From contig NZ_QZCF01000004.1 of assembly GCF_003591485.1 (NCBI RefSeq), positions 248,001 to 312,000 of the forward strand: a stretch of DNA of 64,000 nt, in the 5' to 3' direction. The stretch's first letter is position 1, and each line of letters starts with the position of its first letter. This document shows positions 52,001-59,996 of the stretch, piece after piece. Both the position numbers and the translations under genes were made by a program. Below the pieces are notes generated by a model. That model searched no databases and was not told the origin of the DNA. It saw only the letters and a list, made by a program, of their open reading frames with translations. Origin of the DNA: Paenibacillus sp. 1011MAR3C5 (GTDB lineage: Bacteria; Bacillota; Bacilli; Paenibacillales; Paenibacillaceae).

Positions 52001-52878
52001 CGTTAGGCATTGATATAAGAGGCGTTGGGGTTCATTATGGACGCACCGCAGCGGTGGACAATGTGTCCTTCAGGCTGGAGGGCGGCAAAATCTACGGTTT
52101 GCTTGGACGGAACGGATCGGGCAAGACCAGCCTGCTGTCGACTCTTGCTTCCTTTAGACAGCCTTCAACGGGTGAAGTGCTGATCGGCGGCAAGGTTGCG
52201 TTCGAGAATGCGGAAATTATGAGCCAGGTATGCTTCATTCAAGAAAATGGCCATATGACGGACGGCTACAAGGTAAAGGATGCGATCAAGCTGGCAGCAA
52301 GCTGCTGGCCGAATTGGGATGAGCAATATGCGAATCATCTGCTGGACCTGTACCAGCTTCCGCTTAAGAAGAGTATCTCCAGCTTGTCGAGGGGCATGAA
52401 GTCGGCGCTTGGCGTTACGCTTGGCCTGGCGAGCCGGGCTCCTGTTACGATATTCGACGAAGCGTATCTAGGCATGGACGCTCCTACGCGGTATGCCTTT
52501 TATGACGAGGTGCTGCGCGATTATATGGAGCATCCGCGCACCTTCATTCTTTCGACTCATCTGATCGAGGAAGTGGGCAATTTGTTCGAAGAGGTGCTCA
52601 TTCTGGATAACGGACGATTGCTTTTGCACGAAGAATCGGAATCGCTGAGACAACGGGGCGTCTCCATTACCGGACCGGCTGAGCGGGTGGATGAATATGT
52701 GGTTGGACTGCAGGTGCTCGGGGAGCAGACGCTCGGCAGGACAAAGTCTGTGACGGTATATGGAGAGCTGAACCAGGAGCGTGTGAACCGTGCGCGTACG
52801 GACGGACTGGAGCTCGGGCCTGTGCCGCTGCAAGATCTGTTCGTGCATATGACGAAGAAAGGAGGCGGGGGAGTATGA
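51997..52878 (+). CDS. ABC transporter ATP-binding protein, YtrB-like
   Basis: 293 residues. Walker A GLLGRNGSGKTSLL is at about residues 34-47, the signature region SSLSRGMKSAL and Walker B VTIFDEAYLGMDA follow, and the switch is STHLIEEV. The ABC signature LSRGM replaces the usual LSGGQ, as in the YtrB-like group. The C-terminal ~80 residues form an accessory domain. It is coupled to YtrA by ATGA and to the membrane gene by another 4-base overlap, so all three are translated together. Confidence 0.9.
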   Translation: MTLGIDIRGVGVHYGRTAAVDNVSFRLEGGKIYGLLGRNGSGKTSLLSTLASFRQPSTGEVLIGGKVAFENAEIMSQVCFIQENGHMTDGYKVKDAIKLAASCWPNWDEQYANHLLDLYQLPLKKSISSLSRGMKSALGVTLGLASRAPVTIFDEAYLGMDAPTRYAFYDEVLRDYMEHPRTFILSTHLIEEVGNLFEEVLILDNGRLLLHEESESLRQRGVSITGPAERVDEYVVGLQVLGEQTLGRTKSVTVYGELNQERVNRARTDGLELGPVPLQDLFVHMTKKGGGGV

Positions 52879-53594
52879 TAGCGAAACGAAAACACCCTAT
52901 GCTGATTGTTGCTAATAACCTTTGGAGCGGCTATCGAACCTCGCTCATTGGGTATTGGATCATATTCGTTGCGATTTTTGTTGGGATTCACTTGGGGTTG
53001 CCAATCAATATGTCAAAAGAGTTGGGCATCGGGGAGGGCATCTGGGCGGGCGCCAGTATATCGCCAAAGATATACCTTCTGGTAATCGGCATTCTGCTTA
53101 CACCGGTATCCTTGTCTAGCTTCGTCTCCAGCGGCATAACCCGCAAGCATTTTGTAGGAGGCGCTATGCTATTCACCTTGCTTATGTCGCTTATAAGCGC
53201 AATAGTGATGGTTGTCGGTTTCCCTGTGGAGCGTTTGCTGACAGATTGGTTCGGAGGGCAGGAGATTCTGGTTACGCCTCCGCTGCTGCAATCCGGCGTG
53301 GAGTTTTTCCTCGGATTTCTTGGTTATTTCGCTATTGGCTGGATGATCGGGAGCGGGTTCTACCGTTTTAGCTGGCAGAGCGGCATTGCAATCTCTATCC
53401 TGTCCCTTGTCCCCATTATATTCATTGAAATGGTGAGCGGTACCGGACCGATTGAGCTGTTCGGTTACACCATGACAAGGCCGTCGGTGTCCTTTATGGT
53501 CGAAATGCTGCTCGTTCTGCTCATAGTTTGTATCATAATGGCATTGAATTATGGCATGCATCGTACGGTGGCTATTAAGCGCAAATTGATCTAA
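52875..53594 (+). CDS. ABC transporter membrane protein
   Basis: 239 residues with six hydrophobic segments (WIIFVAIFVGIHLGL, IYLLVIGILLTPVSLSSFV, AMLFTLLMSLISAIVMVVG, FFLGFLGYFAIGWMIGSGF, IAISILSLVPIIFIEMV, FMVEMLLVLLIVCIIMAL). It carries no extracellular binding domain and is the likely membrane half of the YtrB-type ATPase. The ATG overlaps the ATPase gene end. The substrate is unknown. Confidence 0.8.
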   Translation: MIAKRKHPMLIVANNLWSGYRTSLIGYWIIFVAIFVGIHLGLPINMSKELGIGEGIWAGASISPKIYLLVIGILLTPVSLSSFVSSGITRKHFVGGAMLFTLLMSLISAIVMVVGFPVERLLTDWFGGQEILVTPPLLQSGVEFFLGFLGYFAIGWMIGSGFYRFSWQSGIAISILSLVPIIFIEMVSGTGPIELFGYTMTRPSVSFMVEMLLVLLIVCIIMALNYGMHRTVAIKRKLI

Positions 53595-53610
53595 TTGATG
53601 TACTCAATAT

Positions 53611-53667
53611 GTCCTGATGCTGATCGCTTCTTCATGAAGTGAGAGGCAATCGGGACATTTTTTTTGC
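53611..53667 (+). terminator. Terminator of the YtrA-type operon
   Basis: ATGTCCTGAT pairs with ATCGGGACAT (10 bp, one G-U), with an inner CTTC/GAAG helix, followed by seven T. Confidence 0.85.
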
Positions 53668-53751
53668 AAAACAGCCCATTTAGACTGTTGCTATTATTTT
53701 TGGAATAGAGGAAAATGTTAGTAGGAAAATTTTGCTGAACATTGTCGAATT

Positions 53752-55719
53752 ATGAAAAATATTTCAATGCAAAGAGGTCGGTTATCGGTGTCTATTCTGG
53801 GGGAAACACGAGGATTTATATACAAAGTCGCCATCTTATTAGTGCTTTTGTCCTTTCTAGTTCCGGGGGCCCAGCTTGATGCGGAGAGCAAGGAGCAAGT
53901 CAATGCCATTACGGAATGGCAAATGCTTTGGGAGCAGCCCGGTGAAGAGATGACGATTGAACAAGTTAGCGCGCTAGGCGATCAAGGATGGTTCCCCGTC
54001 AAGGCAGGAGGGGAGTATCCTGTCGTGCCTGAAGATGTGAAAACCGCATGGATTAAGTTTCAGTTGCCGGAGTTGACTCAGATTCGGCCAGCTATGGAGT
54101 TTAATCGGTTACTCGCATCAAGTTTAATCATTTATATTGACAATAAAATAGTATATGATCTACAACGGGAGTATCCATACGATTTTAATGAATTTTTCAT
54201 TCCATTATTTACCTCTGAGTCATATAAGGATGTCTATATTAAACTAATTAGAGATAATCATAGAATCGGGATTCAAGCTGAAATTGTAATAGGAGAATCA
54301 GATGAGTTAACGCGAAGGTTTGTAAAAGAAGATTTAGTAGATGTTATCTTAGGGGCATCTTTAATCTTTATCTCTTTTTTTATGCTGGTAAGTGTACTAT
54401 TTTTTAATCGTTCATTTGTTCCTGGATGGAATTCTTTGTTTTTGGTTATGCTTTCTATCGGATTTATGATACTAACATACTCATCATTTATGGATAAATT
54501 ATTTCCCGAGTACGGGAATGTTCTTTATTACATATTTGATGTAGCATCATCAATTCTAATACCCTCAATCTTTTTCTTTTTTGAAAAGGTTTTTGGCAAA
54601 GGTCCCTTTGGAGTTGTACGATATTTTAGAAACTTTCAGTTTTTCTTTACTGTACTATATTTATGCTTAATTATTGGAAGCATTAAAAGTGAGAAGTTAG
54701 CCAAACTATACGACATTATAGGAGTTGGCGGTTTTGGATTTTCAGTAATTGTAGGTAACATTATATTGATTGGTTCTTTGATCGTATATTGTAAAAAGGG
54801 CAATAAAGAAGCAATCATTTTAGCTACAGGATTTAGTATTTTTGCTTTAGTCGGTGTGGGTGAAGTTTCTTGGTACTTTTTAAGTAATAAAATGCATATG
54901 ATGTTTTTTTGGAAAATAAGCCTTCTATTTTTCCTAGCATCATTGATAATAATCCTGGTTAGAAAAGTAATGCAAAATTATGAGAAAGCTATTATGTACT
55001 CTAAACAAATTGAGATTTTCAACAATGAGTTACAAAGGTCAGAAAAAATTGAAACTATTAGCCATTTGGCAGCTTCCATTGCTCATGAGGTACGTAATCC
55101 ATTGCAAGTTACACGGGGATTTCTTCAACTACTTGGTCAAAAAACAAGCGGGGAAAGGGATAAGAGTTATACAACCCTTGCCATTAATGAATTAGATAGG
55201 GCATCAGAGATTATTACTGATTTCCTAACGTTTGCAAAACCTGATTTAGGAGATATGCGAGAGTTGAATTTAACAAATGAATTGCAACAAATAGTAGCTA
55301 TTTTAGAACCTCTTGCAACAATGGAAGGTGGAACGTTAAAAATCTCATTCCAAGAAAATCTCTATATTGATGGTAATTCATCTAAATTCAAACAGGCATT
55401 GATAAATATCATTAAAAATAGTATTGAAGCATTTAAAGATGATCAAGGGGTAGTAGAAATAACTGCATTTTCCGAAACAAATGAAGATATGATTGAAATA
55501 AAAATAAAGGATAATGGTGAAGGGATAGACGAGACAGATCTTAAGAAACTTGGAGAACCGTATTATTCGAAAAAAACAAAAGGAACTGGTTTAGGATTAA
55601 TGGTAACTTATCGAATTATAGAGGCCATGAAAGGCAGTATTCAGTTCAGTAGTGTTAAAGGTCAAGGAACGGAGTGCTGTATAAGAATCCCAAAAATAAA
55701 AAAAACCGATAACTCATAA
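53752..55719 (+). CDS. Multi-span sensor histidine kinase with composition break
   Basis: 655 residues. N-terminal membrane helix (~24-41), an outside domain (~45-190), seven further membrane helices (~196-405, 7TMR-DISM-like), then HisKA with SIAHEVRNPLQV (His445) and HATPase with the N box NIIKNSIEAF, DNGEGI and GTGLGL. The kinase core resembles sporulation kinases, not the HisKA_3 type of ComP. The first ~115 codons have the neighbours' GC level; from about 54110 the DNA turns strongly AT-rich to the end. ATG 53752 has no clear ribosome binding site; a GTG at 53788 follows AAAGAGGT and may be the start. It is convergent with the NHLP peptide gene and may be its receptor. No response regulator gene is adjacent. 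Confidence 0.85.
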   Translation: MKNISMQRGRLSVSILGETRGFIYKVAILLVLLSFLVPGAQLDAESKEQVNAITEWQMLWEQPGEEMTIEQVSALGDQGWFPVKAGGEYPVVPEDVKTAWIKFQLPELTQIRPAMEFNRLLASSLIIYIDNKIVYDLQREYPYDFNEFFIPLFTSESYKDVYIKLIRDNHRIGIQAEIVIGESDELTRRFVKEDLVDVILGASLIFISFFMLVSVLFFNRSFVPGWNSLFLVMLSIGFMILTYSSFMDKLFPEYGNVLYYIFDVASSILIPSIFFFFEKVFGKGPFGVVRYFRNFQFFFTVLYLCLIIGSIKSEKLAKLYDIIGVGGFGFSVIVGNIILIGSLIVYCKKGNKEAIILATGFSIFALVGVGEVSWYFLSNKMHMMFFWKISLLFFLASLIIILVRKVMQNYEKAIMYSKQIEIFNNELQRSEKIETISHLAASIAHEVRNPLQVTRGFLQLLGQKTSGERDKSYTTLAINELDRASEIITDFLTFAKPDLGDMRELNLTNELQQIVAILEPLATMEGGTLKISFQENLYIDGNSSKFKQALINIIKNSIEAFKDDQGVVEITAFSETNEDMIEIKIKDNGEGIDETDLKKLGEPYYSKKTKGTGLGLMVTYRIIEAMKGSIQFSSVKGQGTECCIRIPKIKKTDNS

Positions 55720-55738
55720 GTGAGTTAATCGGTTTTAT
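55702..55738. terminator. Bidirectional terminator between kinase and NHLP peptide genes
   Basis: AAAACCGAT-AACTC / GAGTT-A-ATCGGTTTT with one bulged base, A-rich left and T-rich right. It includes the kinase stop codon and lies 14 bases after the peptide gene's stop. Confidence 0.8.
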
Positions 55739-55751
55739 TGAATTTGTACCA

Positions 55752-56000
55752 TTACCATCTCGGTACGCAGACCTGAGATGTCAAGCTATCTTTATCATCC
55801 GGCTTCTTAGGCAGAACTAGGTAGAAAGTATCATCCGTTTCTTCCAGCACTTTGAGGTTGAACTCTGCCGGAATATCGATACCAAATTCTTTTAGAATGG
55901 CAGCTTTCGGGTCAGTCAGCAGATGCAGTCTGAATGCGCTGTCCGCCCAAGCTTTTTCGATTACTTGCTCTCTTAATTCATTTTCTCGATCGCTTGGCAC
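55752..56000 (-). CDS. NHLP-type leader peptide, candidate prenylated (ComX-like) precursor
   Basis: 82 residues from the preferred GTG. The body matches nitrile-hydratase-like leader peptides: EQVIEKAWADSAFRLHLLTD, PKAAILKEFGIDIP, then VLEETDDTFYLVLP. The tail after LVLPKK is short, PDDKDSLTSQVCVPRW, with Cys78 and a C-terminal Trp82. There is no double-glycine cleavage site. GAGAGG lies ~9 bases before the GTG at 56000 but touches the ATG at 56009, so the GTG start is favoured (85 residues if the ATG is used). The gene is 135 bases downstream of the isoprenyl-synthase-like gene on the same strand. Inference: a ribosomally made peptide whose tryptophan or cysteine is prenylated by that protein, as ComX is by ComQ. 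Confidence 0.75.
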   Translation of the reverse strand: MPSDRENELREQVIEKAWADSAFRLHLLTDPKAAILKEFGIDIPAEFNLKVLEETDDTFYLVLPKKPDDKDSLTSQVCVPRW

Positions 56001-56135
56001 CGTAATCATCCTCTCAAATATGTATAGGATTACCAAGACTAGGATAGCATGATTATTCGACATTTACTACAACTTTTTTACTATATTCTACACGCTATAG
56101 TCTTTCGGTTCTAGGATAATGGGCTTGTATGCAAT

Positions 56136-57059
56136 TTAAGTGAAAAAGTTGATTCCGCCGCCAAGCGCTTTCCGTTTCGCAGTTTCTATCCCGGCAGCTA
56201 TATCGCGTAGACTGCTTACCATATAGTCATGGTACTCCACGATAGCTGGGATGCGTTGGCCAAGCTTCATCAGACTGTCATGGTTGCGATTCGCAATTTC
56301 CGCATATCGATTCATGCAGCCAAGTACATAGATCTGCGACTGTACCGCTTCCTTGGAGAGCGATCTCAAGGGAGTGCCCGTCTCGGAAGCAATCATCGCA
56401 AGAAGTCCATTATAGCTACCCTCCATCATATCCTCCTGCCAGTCCGCCCAGTCATCCAGCATCTGCAGGGTCATAAGCGCCAGATCGATCGATTGTTCGA
56501 CCTCACCAATTCGCTCCTCGCATCCGGCTAGCAGACACGCGCCAACCGCCGAGATTTTCACGGGACCAGCTTTTCCGGCAGTACGAATAGGATCATGGAT
56601 AAAGAAATCTGCTTCCGCTTCATTTACCACGCAGTCCGCCCAGCTTATCACGTAACGGTCGTAGTAGGTCCAGAATGGACTTTCCGAAGGGAACAGCTCC
56701 CGGAACAGAGCGTGCATCTCCAATTGCAGGAGGCTTGCCAAAGAAAGTTGAGACTTCACCCGCTCAATCTGCGTACTATCCATTACATCATCAAGAATAA
56801 AAAAGTAAAGCATGCCATATATATTGGCAAGCGCCAGTCTATCGGACTGCTCGTCCGAAATGCCGGTAATCTCCTGCATCCAGTACGGCAGCAATACACA
56901 TATGTAGTCTTTGCCTTTATCGGAATCATCCAGCGGATTATATTTGTCAGCATATGCATTGCCGATGTCGTCCAGCGGGCGAGGGAAATGTGAAATGCGC
57001 GATTGAGCTTCGCGGAATACGGATGTCAAGTTGTGAATATGTCGTTGGTACCAGTCCAT
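56136..57059 (-). CDS. Isoprenyl-diphosphate-synthase-like protein, putative ComQ-type peptide prenyltransferase
   Basis: 307 residues, all-helical, no membrane segment. Two Asp-rich metal motifs are visible: DDVMD (residues 90-94, in YFFILDDVMDS) and DDWADWQED (202-210, in LQMLDDWADW). A GKAGPVKISAVGACLLAG segment (~162-179) corresponds to the KT(A/G) stretch of polyprenyl synthases. Size and motif spacing fit the trans-isoprenyl synthase/ComQ superfamily. ComQ attaches a geranyl or farnesyl group to a Trp of ComX; the neighbouring NHLP-type peptide ends in Trp. The frame opens at 57080, but AGGAG is placed 10 bases before the ATG at 57059. A plain terpene or prenyl-diphosphate synthase remains possible. 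Confidence 0.75.
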   Translation of the reverse strand: MDWYQRHIHNLTSVFREAQSRISHFPRPLDDIGNAYADKYNPLDDSDKGKDYICVLLPYWMQEITGISDEQSDRLALANIYGMLYFFILDDVMDSTQIERVKSQLSLASLLQLEMHALFRELFPSESPFWTYYDRYVISWADCVVNEAEADFFIHDPIRTAGKAGPVKISAVGACLLAGCEERIGEVEQSIDLALMTLQMLDDWADWQEDMMEGSYNGLLAMIASETGTPLRSLSKEAVQSQIYVLGCMNRYAEIANRNHDSLMKLGQRIPAIVEYHDYMVSSLRDIAAGIETAKRKALGGGINFFT

Positions 57060-57401
57060 CGTAACCGATCTCCTGTTCATGAATAGAGTAGGATATAAGG
57101 AAACAAGCCATTTTTCCCTACTATATCATGGCGGCAGGCGGGGGTCCTACAAATCCTTACAGAATATGAATTTAATTTGATGAAACTTTTCATTTGATAG
57201 GTTGAGTAAAGCTGGGAAATCCAGTAGAATGAAGAAGGACTGATGACGTTCATCAAATTTTCACTTTTCTCTTCCATGAGAGGCTGGGCACAACTGGACT
57301 AAAGTCGAGGGTCATCTATTACCTGAGCAGGTTAATTATTTGCGTCTCCTGCATTAAAGTTAATACCTAGAAGAGTTCTTTCATGTGGAGGTCAGAAAGT
57401 C
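57060..57401. other. Divergent intergenic region between the prenyl-synthase-like and papain-like genes
   Basis: 342 bases with no gene I can support. It contains a TGATGA-CGT-TCATCA dyad (57241-57255) and, ~65 bases away, a related TTTGATGAAA...TTCATTTGA stretch, either of which could bind a regulator shared by the two divergent genes. A 66-codon open frame here (57077-57277, minus) lacks a ribosome binding site. Confidence 0.4.
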
Positions 57402-57968
57402 ATGAACAGAGATAAAGAAATATATGTATTGCTAACCGATACCGGAACCGTCTTAACGAAAATTATAAGATCCTTCACGAAAGATCCGCTCAATCATGCG
57501 TCTATTGCTTTTGACAAGGACTTGAACGAAGTATATAGCTTCGGCCGGAAGAATCCAAGCAATCCTTTCTTCGCTGGATTCGTGAAAGAAAATGTGCGGG
57601 GCGATTTTTTTGAAGAATCGATGTGCGCGTTATATAGCTGCAAGGTAAGCCAAGCGACTTACAACAGCATTCGAACTCAAATTCAACATTTCGAACAATA
57701 TCATGATCTATACAAATATAATTTGGTGGGTATGCTTGGTGTTGTATTCAACATCGAGTGGGAACGCCGCTACGCTTACTTCTGCTCTCAATTCGTTGCT
57801 ACGGTGTTCGAGAGAAGCGGTGTAAGCCTGGTAGACAAGTCACCGCTGCTAGTAACGCCTGGCGATCTGCAGCACACGCCGGAGCTGGAGCTGGTCTATC
57901 ACGGAAGGCTCCATTCCTACACAGGCTTCGAGGGCATGCCGGCAGCCAGTGCATTCCGTACTGCTTAA
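57402..57968 (+). CDS. Permuted papain-like (YiiX/C40-type) protein
   Basis: 188 residues without a signal peptide. The order of motifs is that of circularly permuted NlpC/P60-like enzymes. His32 is in LNHASIAFD, then YSFGRKNP and the conserved YKYNLVGMLGVVFNIEW, and the Cys comes late (Cys128 in YFCSQFVATV). Such proteins act as cysteine hydrolases or acyltransferases on peptides or lipids. GGAGGTCA precedes the ATG. It is divergent from the prenyl-synthase-like gene by 342 bases; a role in cutting the peptide precursor is possible but unproven. Confidence 0.75.
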   Translation: MNRDKEIYVLLTDTGTVLTKIIRSFTKDPLNHASIAFDKDLNEVYSFGRKNPSNPFFAGFVKENVRGDFFEESMCALYSCKVSQATYNSIRTQIQHFEQYHDLYKYNLVGMLGVVFNIEWERRYAYFCSQFVATVFERSGVSLVDKSPLLVTPGDLQHTPELELVYHGRLHSYTGFEGMPAASAFRTA

Positions 57969-57972
57969 TCCC

Positions 57973-58001
57973 AAAGATCTCTGCAACAGAGGTCTTTTTT
58001 T
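57973..58001 (+). terminator. Intrinsic terminator after the papain-like gene
   Basis: AAAGATCTCTG/CAGAGGTCTTT, 11 bp with one G-U, CAA loop, and seven T including the stem end. Confidence 0.88.
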
Positions 58002-58174
58002 GTTGTCGTGTGACCCTTGTCAGATTCCGGCCCATTCGAGCGAATAGGTTTATTTTTCGTGCCGCCAGTTTAGCATTTTCAACCGATTTAGCAAATTCCA
58101 CAGCCTCAAAACCCTTGATAGGACTGGATTCATGCTTATTTCAATCAACAGAGGGTGCAAAAAGAAGACGAAAA
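58002..58174. other. Intergenic stretch, nothing recognised
   Basis: About 170 bases between the terminator and the promoter of the next operon. Short open frames on the minus strand lack ribosome binding sites and resemble no family I know. It may contain decayed sequence. Confidence 0.3.
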
Positions 58175-58217
58175 TGAAAACGCTTTATTTACGATGCTGC
58201 CGAACCCTCTATACAAT
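58175..58217 (+). promoter_or_regulatory. Promoter with overlapping cre-like site for the LplB/LplC-type operon
   Basis: TTTACG at 58188-58193, 18 bases, TACAAT at 58212-58217. Immediately upstream, TGAAAACGCTTTAT (58175-58188) fits the CcpA cre consensus except for the last two positions, suggesting catabolite control of the sugar transporter. Confidence 0.5.
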
Positions 58218-58288
58218 GTGAATCAGCCGGATGACGGTGAACTTGCTATATGGACTTAGCCAAACCATACCACAGGGAGGAAACAGAG

Positions 58289-59908
58289 ATGTCAAAGAAG
58301 CTGATGACAGTTGTACTTGCATTAACGCTAGTCGCATCCATGCTCGCTGCCTGCAGCAGCAATGGCAACAGCGGAGGCAACAGCCCGAGCGCGGCGCTGA
58401 CCCAGTCGGCAACGCCGACGGGCGACGGAGGAGAAGCGGCGAATCAATATGGAGATACGGGAGGGCTGACGCTGCCGCTCGTCGATAAGCCGACCACGCT
58501 GACCTGGATGCTCGTAAGCGACAATCCGGTTAACGACAAGATGATTGTAAAAGAAATTGAGAAGCGCACCGGCATCAAGCTTAATATTCAGAACTATTCC
58601 TCGGCGACCTATCAGGATAAGCTGCGGGTGACGCTGGCGTCGGGCAAGCTGCCGGATATCTTCCACGGTCTCAAGCCTGCCGAGCTGAAGAAGATCGGCC
58701 AGCAGAACGCTGTTGTCGCTATTAACGATTACACGGATATGCTGCCGAACTTCAAGAAGCTGTACATCGACGAGAATCCGTCGGTTATCGCTTCCCACGG
58801 CGACCAGAACGGCAAGCTGTACAGCTGGCCGATCTACAATATGAACCGCGACGTCAATCACGGCATGATGTTCCGCAAGGACATCTTCGACAAGCACGGC
58901 ATCCCGGAATGGACGAATACCGATGAGTTCTATGAAGCGCTCAAAAAACTGAAGGAGCTGTACCCGAATTCGTATCCAATGGCTTCCAAGACGAAGGAAT
59001 ACATTTTCCGCGATCTGGCTTATGGCTGGGGTCTCGGCAGCGCAAACTATCCGGCTTATTATGACGAAGCGGAGAAGCTTTGGAAGTTCGCATCCACGCA
59101 GCCGAAGCATAAGGAAATGCTTGATTTCCTGAAGAAGCTATATGACGAAAAACTGCTTGATCCCGAATTTCTGACCGATACGCCGGACTCCTGGACATCG
59201 AAGATGACGACAGACAAGTCGTTCGTGACATGGGATTGGATTGGCCGTCTGGATTTGTTCTACAACCAGATCAGCGCAGAAAACCCGGAATATGATATGC
59301 GTTACGCCAATCCGATTGGACCGACAGGCAACATCAGGACACTGGCAAAGATCGATACGAACTTCGGTATTGCTGTAGCCAACAACCAGAACAAGGAAGC
59401 GGCGCTTAAGCTGCTCGATTATTTGACAAGCCCGTCGGGGGCAGCTCTTGTGACGCTTGGCGTGGAAGGAGAGACGTTCAACTTCGATGAGAATGGCAAG
59501 CCGGTCTATCCGGAGCTGACGGATGTCCCGCTGATCGATATTAAGGTGCTGGAGGACCGTTACGGACTATGGCTGGAGGGCATGTATCTGGCACCTGACC
59601 GTCGCTCCGTCTATTACAACTTCACCGAAAAGGAGCAGGAAGCGCAGGATAAGATACTCTCGGCGAATAAGTTCGAGCCGATGGACCCCGAGCTAAACTT
59701 GACCGATGAAGAAATCGCGATTGCTGCGGAGTATCAGGTAGCGCTGGAGAAAGCGGCCAATGAGTTTAACGCGAAGTACATCCTAAACAAGTCGTATGGC
59801 GAGAAAGAGTGGACAGAGTGGCAGAAGACGGCGGAGAAGCTGGGCGCAAGCAAGTATATGGAAGTCTATAATGCTGCGCAGAAGCGTCTTGACGCTTCCG
59901 CAAAATAA
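58289..59908 (+). CDS. Extracellular solute-binding lipoprotein of an LplA/YtcQ-type sugar transporter
   Basis: 539 residues, the long solute-binding form found with LplB/LplC-type permeases. Signal peptide with lipobox MLAAC, then a Ser/Asn/Gly tether. The domain begins LTWMLVSDNPVNDKMIVKEIEKRTGI and continues LPDIFHG, YSWPIYNMNRDVNHGMMFRKDIFDKHGI. GGGAGG precedes the ATG at 58289; the frame opens at 58250. It is first in an operon with two permeases and a transmembrane AraC regulator. Likely cargo is a complex oligosaccharide. Confidence 0.93.
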   Translation: MSKKLMTVVLALTLVASMLAACSSNGNSGGNSPSAALTQSATPTGDGGEAANQYGDTGGLTLPLVDKPTTLTWMLVSDNPVNDKMIVKEIEKRTGIKLNIQNYSSATYQDKLRVTLASGKLPDIFHGLKPAELKKIGQQNAVVAINDYTDMLPNFKKLYIDENPSVIASHGDQNGKLYSWPIYNMNRDVNHGMMFRKDIFDKHGIPEWTNTDEFYEALKKLKELYPNSYPMASKTKEYIFRDLAYGWGLGSANYPAYYDEAEKLWKFASTQPKHKEMLDFLKKLYDEKLLDPEFLTDTPDSWTSKMTTDKSFVTWDWIGRLDLFYNQISAENPEYDMRYANPIGPTGNIRTLAKIDTNFGIAVANNQNKEAALKLLDYLTSPSGAALVTLGVEGETFNFDENGKPVYPELTDVPLIDIKVLEDRYGLWLEGMYLAPDRRSVYYNFTEKEQEAQDKILSANKFEPMDPELNLTDEEIAIAAEYQVALEKAANEFNAKYILNKSYGEKEWTEWQKTAEKLGASKYMEVYNAAQKRLDASAK

Positions 59909-59996
59909 GTAAGGTATCGGTCACGATGATGCGTGCGGTGTCTGCTTCCGATCAAGGGACGGACGCCGCCGCCATCGCGTTAGGAGGGAACGGCAC

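Noticed and set aside
57077..57277. 66-codon minus-strand frame ending in an ATGA overlap with the 5'-most ATG of the prenyl-synthase-like frame
   Set aside because: No ribosome binding site, and the synthase start is better placed at 57059 with AGGAG, so the apparent overlap is not meaningful.
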